From contig NZ_CP152412.1 of assembly GCF_038957035.1 (NCBI RefSeq), positions 1 through 64,000 of the forward strand: a DNA stretch of 64,000 bases, in the 5' to 3' direction. Both the position numbers and the translations under genes were made by a program. Source of the stretch: Bradyrhizobium sp. B097. GTDB taxonomy: Bacteria > Pseudomonadota > Alphaproteobacteria > Rhizobiales > Xanthobacteraceae. Under the pieces are notes generated by a model, which did not search any database, had not been told where the DNA came from, and saw only the letters and a list, made by a program, of their open reading frames with translations. Position 1 is the stretch's first letter. Each line of letters starts with the position of its first letter. Positions 45,770 to 54,473 of this stretch are shown in pieces.

Positions 45770-45792
45770 GAGCATGATCCCGGAACATGCTC
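45770..45792. repeat. Short GAGCATG/CATGCTC inverted repeat
   Basis: GAGCATG-ATCCCGGAA-CATGCTC has perfect 7-bp arms in the divergent gap before the SRPBCC gene. It is related to the element at 57851-57902. Confidence 0.6.
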
Positions 45793-45918
45793 CGTAGATG
45801 GCGGTCGGCCGGCAAAATTCAATCGCTTGGCCCCCGGTCTGTTCCATCGGAGATCGGGTGGGTTTGAGGTCCGGAACGGCCCACGATGGCGCTCCTTCAT
45901 GACAACAGGGGATCGCCC

Positions 45919-46374
45919 ATGGCAAAGGCCTATTACAGCACCGTGTTCGAGCAGCCGGCCGGTGAGGTCTGGAAAATCATCCGCGATTTCAACAATTACC
46001 CGGTCTGGGTCCACGGGGCGGGGACGAGCGAGATCGAGGACGGCAAGTCCGGCGACACCGTCGGCGCCGTGCGCAACGTGCTGTACCGGGAGCGGCGGAT
46101 CCGGCAGCGGCTGCTCGCGCAGTCCGACGTCGAGCGCTTTCAGACCTACGAATTTGCCGGTCCGCCGACCCTGCCGATGACGGACTTCAGCGCGACCCTG
46201 CGGGTGACCCCGGTGGTCGACGGCGACCGGGCCTTTATCGAATGGTGGGCGGTGTTCGATTGCGACGCGGACCGCCGCGTCGAACTGGCGCAGACGTTGA
46301 CCGGCTGGTTCGAGACCTGGCTCGAATCGCTCCGGGATGAGATGGCCCTGAGGCTGGTTCCGGCCGAAACATAA
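45919..46374 (+). CDS. SRPBCC-family (polyketide cyclase-like) protein
   Basis: The 151-residue protein has the START/SRPBCC hydrophobic-pocket fold: AKAYYSTVFEQPAGEVWKIIRDFNNYPVWV, VGAVRNVLYRERRIRQRLLAQSDVERFQTYEF, FIEWWAVFDCD, and a long C-terminal helix. Members bind lipids or small hydrophobic molecules; the function here is unknown. AGGGGA lies 8 bases before the ATG. An in-frame ATG 33 bases upstream is less likely. Confidence 0.85.
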   Translation: MAKAYYSTVFEQPAGEVWKIIRDFNNYPVWVHGAGTSEIEDGKSGDTVGAVRNVLYRERRIRQRLLAQSDVERFQTYEFAGPPTLPMTDFSATLRVTPVVDGDRAFIEWWAVFDCDADRRVELAQTLTGWFETWLESLRDEMALRLVPAET

Positions 46375-46534
46375 AAAGAAATCGTCGCGATGACCGGTTT
46401 CGGCCGATTCGGGGTCAATTTTTAAGGAAACCGTGCGATTTCGTGAAGCTCGGACTGCGCTCTTGTGTTGCATTCACAGACAGCATTTGGCATAGGTCTG
46501 CCGTTGCCGGCGAGCGATCGCCGCCATTTCGGAT

Positions 46535-46609
<75 letters not shown>

Positions 46610-46645
46610 AAATATCTCGCTGACCGAGCTGACAGTCTGATGAAG

Positions 46646-46670
46646 GCCCGCCCATTGGTGCGGGCTTTTT
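46646..46670 (+). terminator. Intrinsic terminator after tRNA-Gly
   Basis: GCCCGC-CCATTGGT-GCGGGC is a perfect 6-bp stem followed by five T, 37 bases after the CCA end. Confidence 0.85.
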
Positions 46671-46711
46671 GCTGTTTGGACGGTTTTGCAGTTCAGGCAG
46701 TGCCGTGATCT

Positions 46712-47134
46712 CGCGGTCAAGATGCCGCGGCCCGCGATGGCCGCTACTGCCCGCTGCCGCGCGTGAGTGCGGCGGCGGATGTCAGACCTGCGAGGCGGTC
46801 TGTCCCGCCACCGCGGTGAAGCTGGTGTCCGGCTCCGACATCGACAGCGCCAGAACCGAAGCGGGCGAGACCTACAAGGCGTTCGCAAATGCATTCCGAT
46901 TCCAGCGCGAGATCGTGCCGCACTGCGCGTGCGTGCAGTGCCGGTGCGTCCACCGAACTGTCGCCGATTGCGATCGCGGACAACATGACGCTGCGGACCG
47001 GCGACATCATCGCCACCGATGACGGCTTCAAGATCGCGGCGATCTTCGGCGGGCAGAAGCGCAGCGTGTTGTTCAGTCCGCTGTCGAAGGCCAAGGCGCC
47101 GGCGCTCGGGCTTTCGCGCCTCTCGTCGCGATAG
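46712..47134 (+). pseudogene. DUF2865 relic with two compensating frameshifts
   Basis: Three pieces of a DUF2865 protein follow in order but in different frames: DGRYCPLPR (frame of 46712), then CQTCEAVCPATAVKLVSGSD ... YKAFANAFRFQREIVPHCAC (frame shifted by one), then DNMTLRTGDIIATDDGFKIA (back in the first frame). The normal family order is DGRYFPL, CPA..KV..GS.ID, YR..L...CTC, DPTLRPGDIVAT. The first frame runs into a TGA in the middle, so no full protein can be made without frameshifting. The start of the gene is not preserved. Confidence 0.75.
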
Positions 47135-47226
47135 ACGCGATCGCGAGCGTTAGCTACGTTTGAATATTACGCTGCGGTGCAGAATGCCTTCTTATCTGGC
47201 AGGCTCGCGCAGGAAAATTTGATCCC

Positions 47227-47250
47227 AAATTTCGTCTCAAATTTCGTCTC
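47227..47250. repeat. 12-bp tandem direct repeat
   Basis: AAATTTCGTCTC occurs twice in tandem and is followed by AACTTG, in the 281-base gap (47135-47415) before the sugar-dehydrogenase gene. The rest of the gap has no gene; the repeat may be a regulator site or a slippage product. Confidence 0.6.
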
Positions 47251-47415
47251 AACTTGTTTTGACGCAGCGCACACCCGAGCACGCGCTTTTCAGCGTCGAT
47301 GGATGTGCTACCATTTTGCCGTCTGACCTACCTCACAGACCGCCACCATCATCTCTCAGGGCGTTCAAAATCAATAACAGGCAAGCTGCAACGGCTTGCG
47401 TAGGGGAGTGACGCG

Positions 47416-48693
47416 ATGAAATCGGCTTTCAATCGATCCATACTTGCGTTCGCGGCGATTGCGCTGCTGGCGGGGACAACCTTCGCCAATGCGCAGCAAC
47501 AAACCGACAAGAACCGGGCGCTGAAGAAATACGAATCCGGCACCAAGGAATTCTGGACCCATCCGCCGGATGACTGGTTCCTCGGCGACGAGACCGAAGC
47601 GCAGAAGGGCCTTGCCCCGCCGTCCGGTCCGCCGACCGGCGCTTCCGACACCGAACTCGCCGCGATGATGAAGAAGATCAAGTTGCCGCCGGGCTTCAAG
47701 ATCGAGGTCTATGCCTCGAACGTGCTCGCGGCGCGGCAGATGGCCTGGGGCGACAAGGGCACGCTGTTCGTCGGCTCGTTCGGCCTCGGCAACGTCTATG
47801 CGATCAAGGACAACAACGGCAAGAAGGAGGTCAAGACCATCCTGAAGGGCCTCAACATGCCGACCGGCCTCACCTTCCGCGACGGCGCGCTCTATGTCAT
47901 CGCGGTCGACAAGCTGATCAAGTACGACAACGCCGAAGCCAATCTCGACAATCTCGGCAGCGGCAAGGTGGTGTATGACGACATGCCGTCCTACGCGGCG
48001 CATGGCTGGAAATACATCGCCGTCGACAAGGATGGTTGGTTCTACATTCCGTTCGGACCTCCCTTCAACATCGGCATCCCGCCGACCTCGGTGTCGCAGA
48101 TCCGCCGCGTCGATCCCAAGACCGGCAACGCGGAGATCTATGCGCTCGGCGTGCGCAACTCGGTCGGCGGCGACGTCGATCCGCGCACCGGCAAGTACTG
48201 GTTCACCGAAAACGCCCGCGACTGGATCAGCGACGATCTGCCGAGCGACAAGCTCAACATGATCTCGAAGATCGGCGAGCATTTCGGCTATCCCTATTGC
48301 CACCAGGGCAATTTGCCGGACACCAAGTTCGCGATGGGTCACAAGTGCTCGGAGTTCACCCCGCCGGTGTACAATCTCGGCGCCCACGTGGCTCCGCTCG
48401 GCATGAAGTTCTATACCGGCAGCCAATTTCCGGCCGAGTACAAGAACAGCATCCTGATCGCCGAGCACGGCTCCTGGAACCGGCACAAGTACCAGGGCGG
48501 CCGTATCGTGAAGATCACCGCGAGCCCCGACGGCAAGAATGCCAAGCAGGAGATCTTCGCCTCCGGCTGGATCGAGGGTGACCAGGGCTATCTCGGCCGT
48601 CCCGCGGACATCCTGCTCGACAAGGATGGCTCCATCCTCGTCGCCGACGACTGGGCCGGTGCGATCTATCGCATCAGCTACAGCAAGAAGTAA
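47416..48693 (+). CDS. Periplasmic sorbosone/glucose dehydrogenase-like beta-propeller protein
   Basis: The 425-residue protein has a signal peptide (cut near ANA-QQQ) and a six-bladed propeller of the soluble glucose/sorbosone dehydrogenase type: LPPGFKIEVYASNVLAARQMAW, GTLFVGSFGLGNVYA, LNMPTGLTFRDGALYVI, ALGVRNSVGGDVDPRTGKYWFTEN, PLGMKFYTGSQFPAEYKNSILIAEHGSWNR and GRPADILLDKDGSILVADDWAG. Such enzymes usually use PQQ. The substrate is not known. A di-heme cytochrome c gene lies downstream and is the likely electron acceptor. Confidence 0.87.
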   Translation: MKSAFNRSILAFAAIALLAGTTFANAQQQTDKNRALKKYESGTKEFWTHPPDDWFLGDETEAQKGLAPPSGPPTGASDTELAAMMKKIKLPPGFKIEVYASNVLAARQMAWGDKGTLFVGSFGLGNVYAIKDNNGKKEVKTILKGLNMPTGLTFRDGALYVIAVDKLIKYDNAEANLDNLGSGKVVYDDMPSYAAHGWKYIAVDKDGWFYIPFGPPFNIGIPPTSVSQIRRVDPKTGNAEIYALGVRNSVGGDVDPRTGKYWFTENARDWISDDLPSDKLNMISKIGEHFGYPYCHQGNLPDTKFAMGHKCSEFTPPVYNLGAHVAPLGMKFYTGSQFPAEYKNSILIAEHGSWNRHKYQGGRIVKITASPDGKNAKQEIFASGWIEGDQGYLGRPADILLDKDGSILVADDWAGAIYRISYSKK

Positions 48694-48780
48694 CGGTTGA
48701 AGGCAGCGGGGCTGCGGTGGCCGATGAGGCGGCTGCAGCCCCGTTCGTTTGGTTCAGCAAGCCAACAACGGAACAGACCA

Positions 48781-48867
48781 GTCATGCCCGGACTTGATCC
48801 GGGCATCCATCTCAACAAAAACCCTTTAGCAAATGCGATGGATTGCCGGGGCAAGCCCGGCAATGAC
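48781..48867. repeat. Hairpin repeat between the dehydrogenase and its cytochrome
   Basis: GTCATGCCCGGACTTGATCC-GGGCAT is a hairpin at the left end, and GATTGCCGGGGCAAGCCCGG-CAATGAC at the right end. The outer GTCAT/ATGAC ends pair. It separates two co-directional genes. Confidence 0.78.
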
Positions 48868-48885
48868 ACGTGGAGAGAACTGGCA

Positions 48886-49467
48886 ATGCGTATCGCGTCC
48901 CTCGGAATCCTGTTCGCGTCGGCAATCGCGATGACCTCCTTTGCGGAGGCAGCCGATGTCGCCGCCGGCAAGGCGAAGGCCGAAATCTGCGCCGGCTGTC
49001 ATGGCGACAACGGCATCTCGCAGACCGAGAACATTCCCTCGCTCGCCGGCCAGCTCGACCAGTTCGTTCAGTGGCAGCTGGTGTTCTTCCGCGCCGGCGC
49101 GCGCAAGAACGAGCAGATGCAGCCGATCGTCGAGCAGCTCACCAACGACGATATCCGCAATCTCGGCGCCTATTTCGCCTCGCTGACGCCGTTCAAGGGC
49201 GGCAAGGACGACAATCCGGAATTGTCCGAGAAGGGCAAGCAGGCCGCGGCCGGCCGCCGCTGCGCCTCATGCCACACCGATACATATGTCGGCACCAAGG
49301 CGGTGGCCCGCATCGCCGGCCAGCGCGAGGAATATCTCGTCAAGGCGCTGCACGACTACAAGTCCGGCGTACGCTCCGGCGGGGCGCAGGCGGCGATGGC
49401 CGACGTGGCGTATCCCCTGAGCGACGAGGAGATCACGGCGCTTGCGCATTATCTAGCGCATTTGTAG
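48886..49467 (+). CDS. Di-heme cytochrome c (c4-like)
   Basis: The 193-residue protein has a signal peptide (cut near AEA-ADV) and two CXXCH heme sites, CAGCH at 35-39 and CASCH at 126-130, each in a class I domain of about 85 residues (ENIPSLAGQL, GTKAVARIAGQ). This is the c4 layout. It follows the sugar-dehydrogenase-like gene by 192 bases on the same strand and probably carries its electrons to an oxidase. Confidence 0.92.
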   Translation: MRIASLGILFASAIAMTSFAEAADVAAGKAKAEICAGCHGDNGISQTENIPSLAGQLDQFVQWQLVFFRAGARKNEQMQPIVEQLTNDDIRNLGAYFASLTPFKGGKDDNPELSEKGKQAAAGRRCASCHTDTYVGTKAVARIAGQREEYLVKALHDYKSGVRSGGAQAAMADVAYPLSDEEITALAHYLAHL

Positions 49468-49480
49468 CCGCAACAACGGT

Positions 49481-49621
49481 GTCGTCCCTGCGAAAGCAGG
49501 GACCCATAACCACCGGCTTCAATTGTCTTGAAGAGATATCAACTCCGACCGCCTCAAATCGAGAGGCCGCAGCGTACGGGTCCCTGCTCCTGTGCGCAAT
49601 TGCGCACTAGGCAGGGACGAC
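49481..49621. repeat. Hairpin repeat, GTCGTCC family with inner palindrome
   Basis: Left end GTCGTCCCTGCGAAAGCAGG; right end contains CCTG, a TGCGCAATTGCGCA palindrome, then GGCAGGGACGAC. The right end differs from the 14052 copy by this inner palindrome. It is at a convergent junction (cytochrome c and panE-like). Confidence 0.82.
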
Positions 49622-49632
49622 GGAGATAGCGC

Positions 49633-49719
49633 GTAGCCCGGATGCAGCGAAGCGCAGTCCGGGGCCGCTCGAACCATCACGCGAGAATCCCGGATTTCGC
49701 TCCGCTCCATCCGGGCTAC
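49633..49719. repeat. Hairpin repeat, GTAGCCCGGATGCAGCG family
   Basis: GTAGCCCGGATGCAGCGAAG and GCTCCATCCGGGCTAC are the arms, in the same convergent gap as the previous repeat, directly behind the panE-like stop. Confidence 0.87.
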
Positions 49720-49723
49720 AGGT

Positions 49724-50644
49724 TTAACCAACCCGCTGCTTCTCGTACGCCTTGAGATGCGTGTAGGCCGTGCGCAGCTTCGGCACCGGGATCTTGGCGG
49801 CGTCGGCGCGCACGATCAGGTCGCCGATCACGTGGTCGGCCTCGACCGGCAGCCCCGCCTTGATGTCGCGGAACATCGATGCGGTCATCGGCGAGCCCTC
49901 GGTGGTCAGGAGCCCGCGGGTGCGCTGAAAGAACGGCCCACCCGGCGCATGGCTGGCGTCGGCCGCGATCGCGCTGCATTCGTCGAGGATGCCGAGCAGG
50001 AAATCCTTGCCGCCGGGTGCGGCCAGGATGTTGCCGACCGAGGTCCGCATCAGGCTGGTGGAGGCGGCGAGCGACGCGAGGAACACCCACTTCTCCCACA
50101 TGTCCTGCATCACGTGCTCGCTGGCGGCCGCACCGTTGATGGCGGAGAAGGTCTCCGCGATCGCGCGCGCCCGGTCCGACAGGCCGCCGGCGCGTTCGCC
50201 GAAGCCGAGCGACTGCATCGGCTGCAGCTGCACCACCTCACGCTTCTCGTTCAGCGTCGCCGCGATCGCGCAAAGGCCGCCGAGCACGTGCTGGGCGCCG
50301 AATTTCTTGTCGAGCGCATCGAGATGCAGCATGCCGTTGAGCAGCGGGATGATCGCGGTCTTGTCGCCGACAGCGGGCGCAAAGGACTTGATCGCGTCCT
50401 CGAGATCGAACGCCTTGCAGCTCAACAGCACGACGTCGAATTTGTCCGAGAGCTTGTCGGCCTGCACGGTCGGCGGGTTGTTCAAGGTGACGTCGCCATT
50501 CGGGCTCTTGATCACGAGCCCGGCGGAGGCGAGCTCGGAGGCGCGGCGGGGCCGGACGAGAAAAGTAACGTCGCGGCCGGCCTGGAGCATCCGGCCGCCG
50601 AAATATCCGCCGATCGCACCGGCGCCGACCACGAGAACGCGCAT
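49724..50644 (-). CDS. panE: Ketopantoate reductase family protein (PanE/ApbA)
   Basis: The 306-residue NADPH-dependent reductase has MRVLVVGAGAIGGYFGGRML (Rossmann motif), VVLLSCKAFDLEDAI with the catalytic-region Lys, PLLNGMLHLD, and the C-terminal domain with MWEKWVFLASLAASTSLMR. Members usually convert ketopantoate to pantoate in pantothenate synthesis; genomes of this kind often carry several paralogues, so the substrate is not certain. It lies upstream of a convergent repeat pair. Confidence 0.85.
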   Translation of the reverse strand: MRVLVVGAGAIGGYFGGRMLQAGRDVTFLVRPRRASELASAGLVIKSPNGDVTLNNPPTVQADKLSDKFDVVLLSCKAFDLEDAIKSFAPAVGDKTAIIPLLNGMLHLDALDKKFGAQHVLGGLCAIAATLNEKREVVQLQPMQSLGFGERAGGLSDRARAIAETFSAINGAAASEHVMQDMWEKWVFLASLAASTSLMRTSVGNILAAPGGKDFLLGILDECSAIAADASHAPGGPFFQRTRGLLTTEGSPMTASMFRDIKAGLPVEADHVIGDLIVRADAAKIPVPKLRTAYTHLKAYEKQRVG

Positions 50645-50761
50645 GGGAATTTGTCCTTCTTTGTTGTTGCCCGGGAAGCGAGCGAAGAGCGAATGAGGAA
50701 TGGCGGATAGATAGGGATGCTGGTCGACTATTCGCTACCCGCTATTGGCCATTCGCTCATC

Positions 50762-51367
50762 TCACTTTCCCGACACCAGTTCCTCGACCTCGCGCAGCTG
50801 CTCCTTGCCGAAGAAGATCTCGTTGCCGACGAAGAAGGTCGGCGAGCCGAACGCGCCGCGCTCCACGGCGGCCTGGGTGTTCGCGATCAGCTTGGCCTTC
50901 ACGTCGGCGTCCTGCGCGCGGGCGAACAGTTTGGCGGCGTCGAGGCCGGAGGCGGCGATGGCTTTGCTGGCCACTTCCGGATCGTCCATCTTCTTCGGCT
51001 CGACCCACATGTGGTGGAAAGCCGCCTCGATGTACTTTTCGAACACGCCCTCGAGCTGGGCGGCGACCGCCGCGCGCATCAGGTTCAGCGTATTGACCGG
51101 GAAGAACGGGTTCCAGGTGTAGGGTTTGACGCCAAAGCGCTTGAGGAAGCGCTCGGTCTCGATCTTCATGAACTCGGGCTTGTTCTTGACTCCCGCCAGC
51201 GTCTCGGCCGGCGACTTGTTGTTGGTGGCCTTGAAGATGCCGCCGAGCAGGATCGGGACATATTCGAACGTGACGCCGGTGCGTTTCTCGATCGCCGGGA
51301 TCGCCTCGTGGCTGAGGAAGGCATTGGGGCTGCCGAAATCGAACAGGAATTGCGGATTCTGGCTCAC
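50762..51367 (-). CDS. DsbA-fold 2-hydroxychromene-2-carboxylate isomerase-like protein
   Basis: The 201-residue protein has the kappa-class GST/DsbA fold: FLFDFGSPNAFLSHEAIPAIEKRTGV, LLGGIFKATNNKSPAE, MRAAVAAQLEGVFEKYIEAAFHHMW, GAFGSPTFFVGNEIFFGKEQL. FDFGSPNA replaces the CxxC motif, with Ser as in NahD-type isomerases that use glutathione. No naphthalene-pathway gene is nearby, so the substrate is open. Confidence 0.86.
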   Translation of the reverse strand: MSQNPQFLFDFGSPNAFLSHEAIPAIEKRTGVTFEYVPILLGGIFKATNNKSPAETLAGVKNKPEFMKIETERFLKRFGVKPYTWNPFFPVNTLNLMRAAVAAQLEGVFEKYIEAAFHHMWVEPKKMDDPEVASKAIAASGLDAAKLFARAQDADVKAKLIANTQAAVERGAFGSPTFFVGNEIFFGKEQLREVEELVSGK

Positions 51368-51488
51368 GGCGGTCTCTCCCTCGGCCTGTCTGGTTTGGGC
51401 TTGTTTGGCTTTTCTCTAGCATGGACCTGCTGCCGCAGGCGCCATCAGGAGAATATGATACTCATCATGTGAGCCGCGGCGCGCGATG

Positions 51489-52844
51489 TCAAATCAGCCG
51501 CTTGATGGTCTGCTTGCGCCATACTAGGGCGTAATAGGCCATCTGCAGCACGAACATGGTTGCGAAGGTGGCGGGATAGGCGATCCAGATGCCGCTGATG
51601 CCGATCGCCCGGCTGAGCAGGATCGCGACCGGCACCTCGACCAGCGCCATGGCCAGCATCGAGATGAACAGCGGCATCCACACCGTGCCGCCGGAGCGCA
51701 TCGCGCCCGAGAACACCGTCGCCATGCCGAACAGCACCATGCTCCACAGCACGATGTACAGAAGCTGCTGCGCCAGCGCGAGCACCGCGCCATCGACGAT
51801 GAAGAAGCCCATCAGCGGCCGCGCGAAGAGATAGCCGAGCACCACCAGTCCGCCGGTCAGCGCCAGATTCATCTCGATCCCGGTGCGGACGATGGCGCCG
51901 ACCCGGTTGGAATCGCCGCGGCCGATCGCCTGGGCGCCGAAGATCGACACCGATATGGCGATCGAGATCGCCGGAAACTGCACATAGCCGATCACCTGGT
52001 TGACCGCGCCATAGGCGGCGGTGGCCTCCGAGCCGAACCCGTTGACGAGGCCGAGCAGCACCAGTTCGGCGAGCGAGACCACCACCATGCCGATCGCGGT
52101 CGGAATGCCGAGCCGCAGCACGATGCGCAGCAGCGCGCCGTTCGGCCGCATCGCGCGCAGGAACGCGGCGTCGAAAGCCAGCGGATGCTTGTGCCGCAGC
52201 ATGTGGATATGCAGCCACAGCAGCGTCACCACGCCCGAGATTGCGGAAGCAATTGCGGCACTGGCGACGCCCAGCATCGGCAGGCCGAGCCAGCCGCGGA
52301 TCAATGCGGGCGTCACCACAAGGCCGACGACGGTCGAGACCGTCAGCGCCAGCAGCGGCGTCACGGTGTCGCCGACGCCGCGCATCATCGCCGCGAGCAG
52401 CAGGAATGCGAAGGTCACCGGCATCGTGATCATCATGATCCGCGCATAGGACACCGCGGCGTCGAGGACGTCTGGTGGCGTGGCGAGCGCGATCAACAGC
52501 GGGCGGGCGAACAGGCCGCCTGATATCGCGATCGCGAGCGCCAGCAGCAACGTCACGGTCATGGTCGTGCCGGCGACCGCCTTGACGCGGTCGGGCTCAC
52601 CGGCGCCCCAGGCCTGGCCGATCATGACCGAAGCGCCCGCGCTCAGGCCGATCACGAAGGAGATGAAGAAGAACATCACCGGAAAGAACACCGACGCAGC
52701 CGCGAGCGCGTCGACGCCGATCATCTGGCCGAGATAGATGCCATTGATGGTGCCGAACAGCGACTGCAGCACATTGCTCAGCAGCATCGGCGCCAGGAAC
52801 GACAGGAAGGCTCTTCGCAGGGACGGAGGTTTGGACACGTTCAA
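51489..52844 (-). CDS. MATE-family efflux transporter
   Basis: The 451-residue protein has 12 TM helices in two homologous halves (AGASVMIGQAWGAGEPDRVK in the first, IFGAQAIGRGDSNRVGAI in the second), the MATE pattern for drug or metabolite export driven by Na+ or H+. The substrate is unknown. The product ends in TM12 followed by WRKQTIKRLI. A hairpin repeat lies between its start and the DUF2239 gene. Confidence 0.93.
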   Translation of the reverse strand: MNVSKPPSLRRAFLSFLAPMLLSNVLQSLFGTINGIYLGQMIGVDALAAASVFFPVMFFFISFVIGLSAGASVMIGQAWGAGEPDRVKAVAGTTMTVTLLLALAIAISGGLFARPLLIALATPPDVLDAAVSYARIMMITMPVTFAFLLLAAMMRGVGDTVTPLLALTVSTVVGLVVTPALIRGWLGLPMLGVASAAIASAISGVVTLLWLHIHMLRHKHPLAFDAAFLRAMRPNGALLRIVLRLGIPTAIGMVVVSLAELVLLGLVNGFGSEATAAYGAVNQVIGYVQFPAISIAISVSIFGAQAIGRGDSNRVGAIVRTGIEMNLALTGGLVVLGYLFARPLMGFFIVDGAVLALAQQLLYIVLWSMVLFGMATVFSGAMRSGGTVWMPLFISMLAMALVEVPVAILLSRAIGISGIWIAYPATFATMFVLQMAYYALVWRKQTIKRLI

Positions 52845-52906
52845 CTTCCAAAAATTGACTAAGCACCTTGCTGGTGCGTCTTAGGTCGGGCGGCACACTC
52901 CCTGCA

Positions 52907-53034
52907 CCTCTCCCGCTTGCGGGGGAGGTCGGATCGCATCTTAAGATGCGGTCCGGGTGGGGGTTCTCTCCACGTAAAGAGTATTCCTAGCGGTGAGACC
53001 CCCACCCCGGCCCTCCCCCGCAAGCGGGAGAGGG
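52907..53034. repeat. Paired CCTCTCCCGCTTGCGGGGGAGG hairpin repeat
   Basis: The left hairpin is CCTCTCCCGC-TTGCGGGGGA-GG and the right is CCCTCCCCCGCAAGCGGGAG-AGGG. The two ends also pair with one another. It is the same family as 57952-58074 and close to 56282-56381. Confidence 0.85.
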
Positions 53035-53080
53035 AGCGAGCTCACTCGCGGCTGCTCGTCGATATTGGGTTCATCGAGGG

Positions 53081-53668
53081 TCAGTCCGCTTGATCGCTAT
53101 AGGCGAGCCGGATCACGTGGTCGCGGATATCTGCGGGCCAGTCCGCGATCAACGTCGCAAAGCGTCGCCGGTCGTGCGCGAACAGGGCGCGGATTGCGTC
53201 CTCGTAGTTTGGCCGGTTGCCGGCCATCGTTGTCATGAAGCGATAGGCGGCATCCTGGGCGCTGCGCGTGCGGTCCTTGTCGCCGCTCGCGCGCCGCGCC
53301 TCGTCGATCAATTTGCGGATCGCAACCGATGCGCCGCCTTTCTGCTGCGCGAGCCAGTCCCAATGACGTGGCAACAGCGTGATCTCGCGCGCGACGACGC
53401 CGAGTTTCGGCCGTCCCGGACCGCGCGGCCCGGCCGGCGTTGCCGGCTCCTCGTCGAGCGGAGGCGCGAGCTTCGGCAGCCGCGCCAGCACATCGTCGAC
53501 CGAGCCGCGGAAATCGATATCGACCAGCGCCGAGGTGCGGCCGTTGAACACCAGGACCGCGGCATCCTTGCGCTGGTCGAGCAGCTGCTTGGCGGCGCGG
53601 GCGACCTCAGGGAGGTCACCGGCCCCGATGCGTTGCGCGCCTTCGAAGGCGACATAGGCAGGATTCAT
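53081..53668 (-). CDS. DUF2239 family protein
   Basis: The 195-residue protein matches the DUF2239 pattern: YVAFEGAQRIGAGDLPEVARAAKQLL, VLVFNGRTSALVDIDFRGS, a Pro/Gly-rich RGPGRPKLGVVAREITLLPRHWDWLAQQKGGASVAIRKLIDEAR, and YRFMTTMAGNRPNYEDAIRALFA. GRPKLGVV with the following WDWL and KLIDEAR segments is RHH-like, so DNA binding is possible, but the function is unknown. Confidence 0.82.
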   Translation of the reverse strand: MNPAYVAFEGAQRIGAGDLPEVARAAKQLLDQRKDAAVLVFNGRTSALVDIDFRGSVDDVLARLPKLAPPLDEEPATPAGPRGPGRPKLGVVAREITLLPRHWDWLAQQKGGASVAIRKLIDEARRASGDKDRTRSAQDAAYRFMTTMAGNRPNYEDAIRALFAHDRRRFATLIADWPADIRDHVIRLAYSDQAD

Positions 53669-53799
53669 GGTAGACCTCTCCGATTGCGCGACGTATTGCC
53701 CGGGTGATTTCCAGCAAGCACGGCGCGTGGATCTCGACTTTCCTGTTCCCGGCCGGCACCAAACGCCGCCCGATTGCGCCGATATTTCAGAGGACGCCC

Positions 53800-54465
53800 A
53801 TGCTGACGGTTCATCATCTCAACAATTCCCGCTCGCAGCGCGTGCTGTGGCTGCTCGAGGAATTGGGCGTGCCCTACGAGATCGTGCGCTATCAGCGGCA
53901 GCCCGACATGCGGGCGCCGAAGGAGCTGCGCGCGATCCATCCGCTCGGCAAGTCGCCTGTCGTCACCGACAACGGCAACACGATCGCGGAATCCGGCGCG
54001 ATCCTCGAATACATCATCGCGACCTACGGCAATGGCCGCCTGATCCCGCCGGCCGATACGCCGGAGCGGCTGCGCTACACCTATTGGCTGCACTATGCCG
54101 AAGGCTCGGCGATGACGCCGCTGCTCTTGAAGCTGCTGTTCACGCTGATGCCGAAGCGCGCGCCGGCGCTGCTGCGGCCGCTGGTGCGCAAGGTCTCGAA
54201 CCAGGCGCTGTCCACGCTGGTCAATCCGCAGATCAAGCAGCACATGGCCTATTGGGAAGGCGAGCTCGGCAAGAGCGCGTGGTTCGCCGGCAACGAATTC
54301 TCCGGCGCCGACATCCAGATGAGCTTTCCGCTCGAGGCGGCCGCCGCGCGCGGCGGGCTCGAAGACGGGCACCCGAAATGCGTTGCCTTCCTCGAGCGCA
54401 TCCACGCGCGCCCGGCCTATGCGCGGGCGCTCGAGAAGGGCGGGCCGTACGAGGTTGGCCGCTAG
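53800..54465 (+). CDS. Glutathione S-transferase
   Basis: The 221-residue protein has a thioredoxin-like N domain (LTVHHLNNSRSQRVLWLLEELGVPYEIV, HPLGKSPVV, IAESGAILEYII) and an all-helical C domain (FSGADIQMSFPLEAA). The active-site Ser/Asn lies in NNSRSQR. An AGAGGA ribosome site precedes ATG 53800; the frame is open upstream but non-conserved. It converges with the DUF1330 gene with an 8-base gap. Confidence 0.9.
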   Translation: MLTVHHLNNSRSQRVLWLLEELGVPYEIVRYQRQPDMRAPKELRAIHPLGKSPVVTDNGNTIAESGAILEYIIATYGNGRLIPPADTPERLRYTYWLHYAEGSAMTPLLLKLLFTLMPKRAPALLRPLVRKVSNQALSTLVNPQIKQHMAYWEGELGKSAWFAGNEFSGADIQMSFPLEAAAARGGLEDGHPKCVAFLERIHARPAYARALEKGGPYEVGR

Positions 54466-54473
54466 GATCTCGG

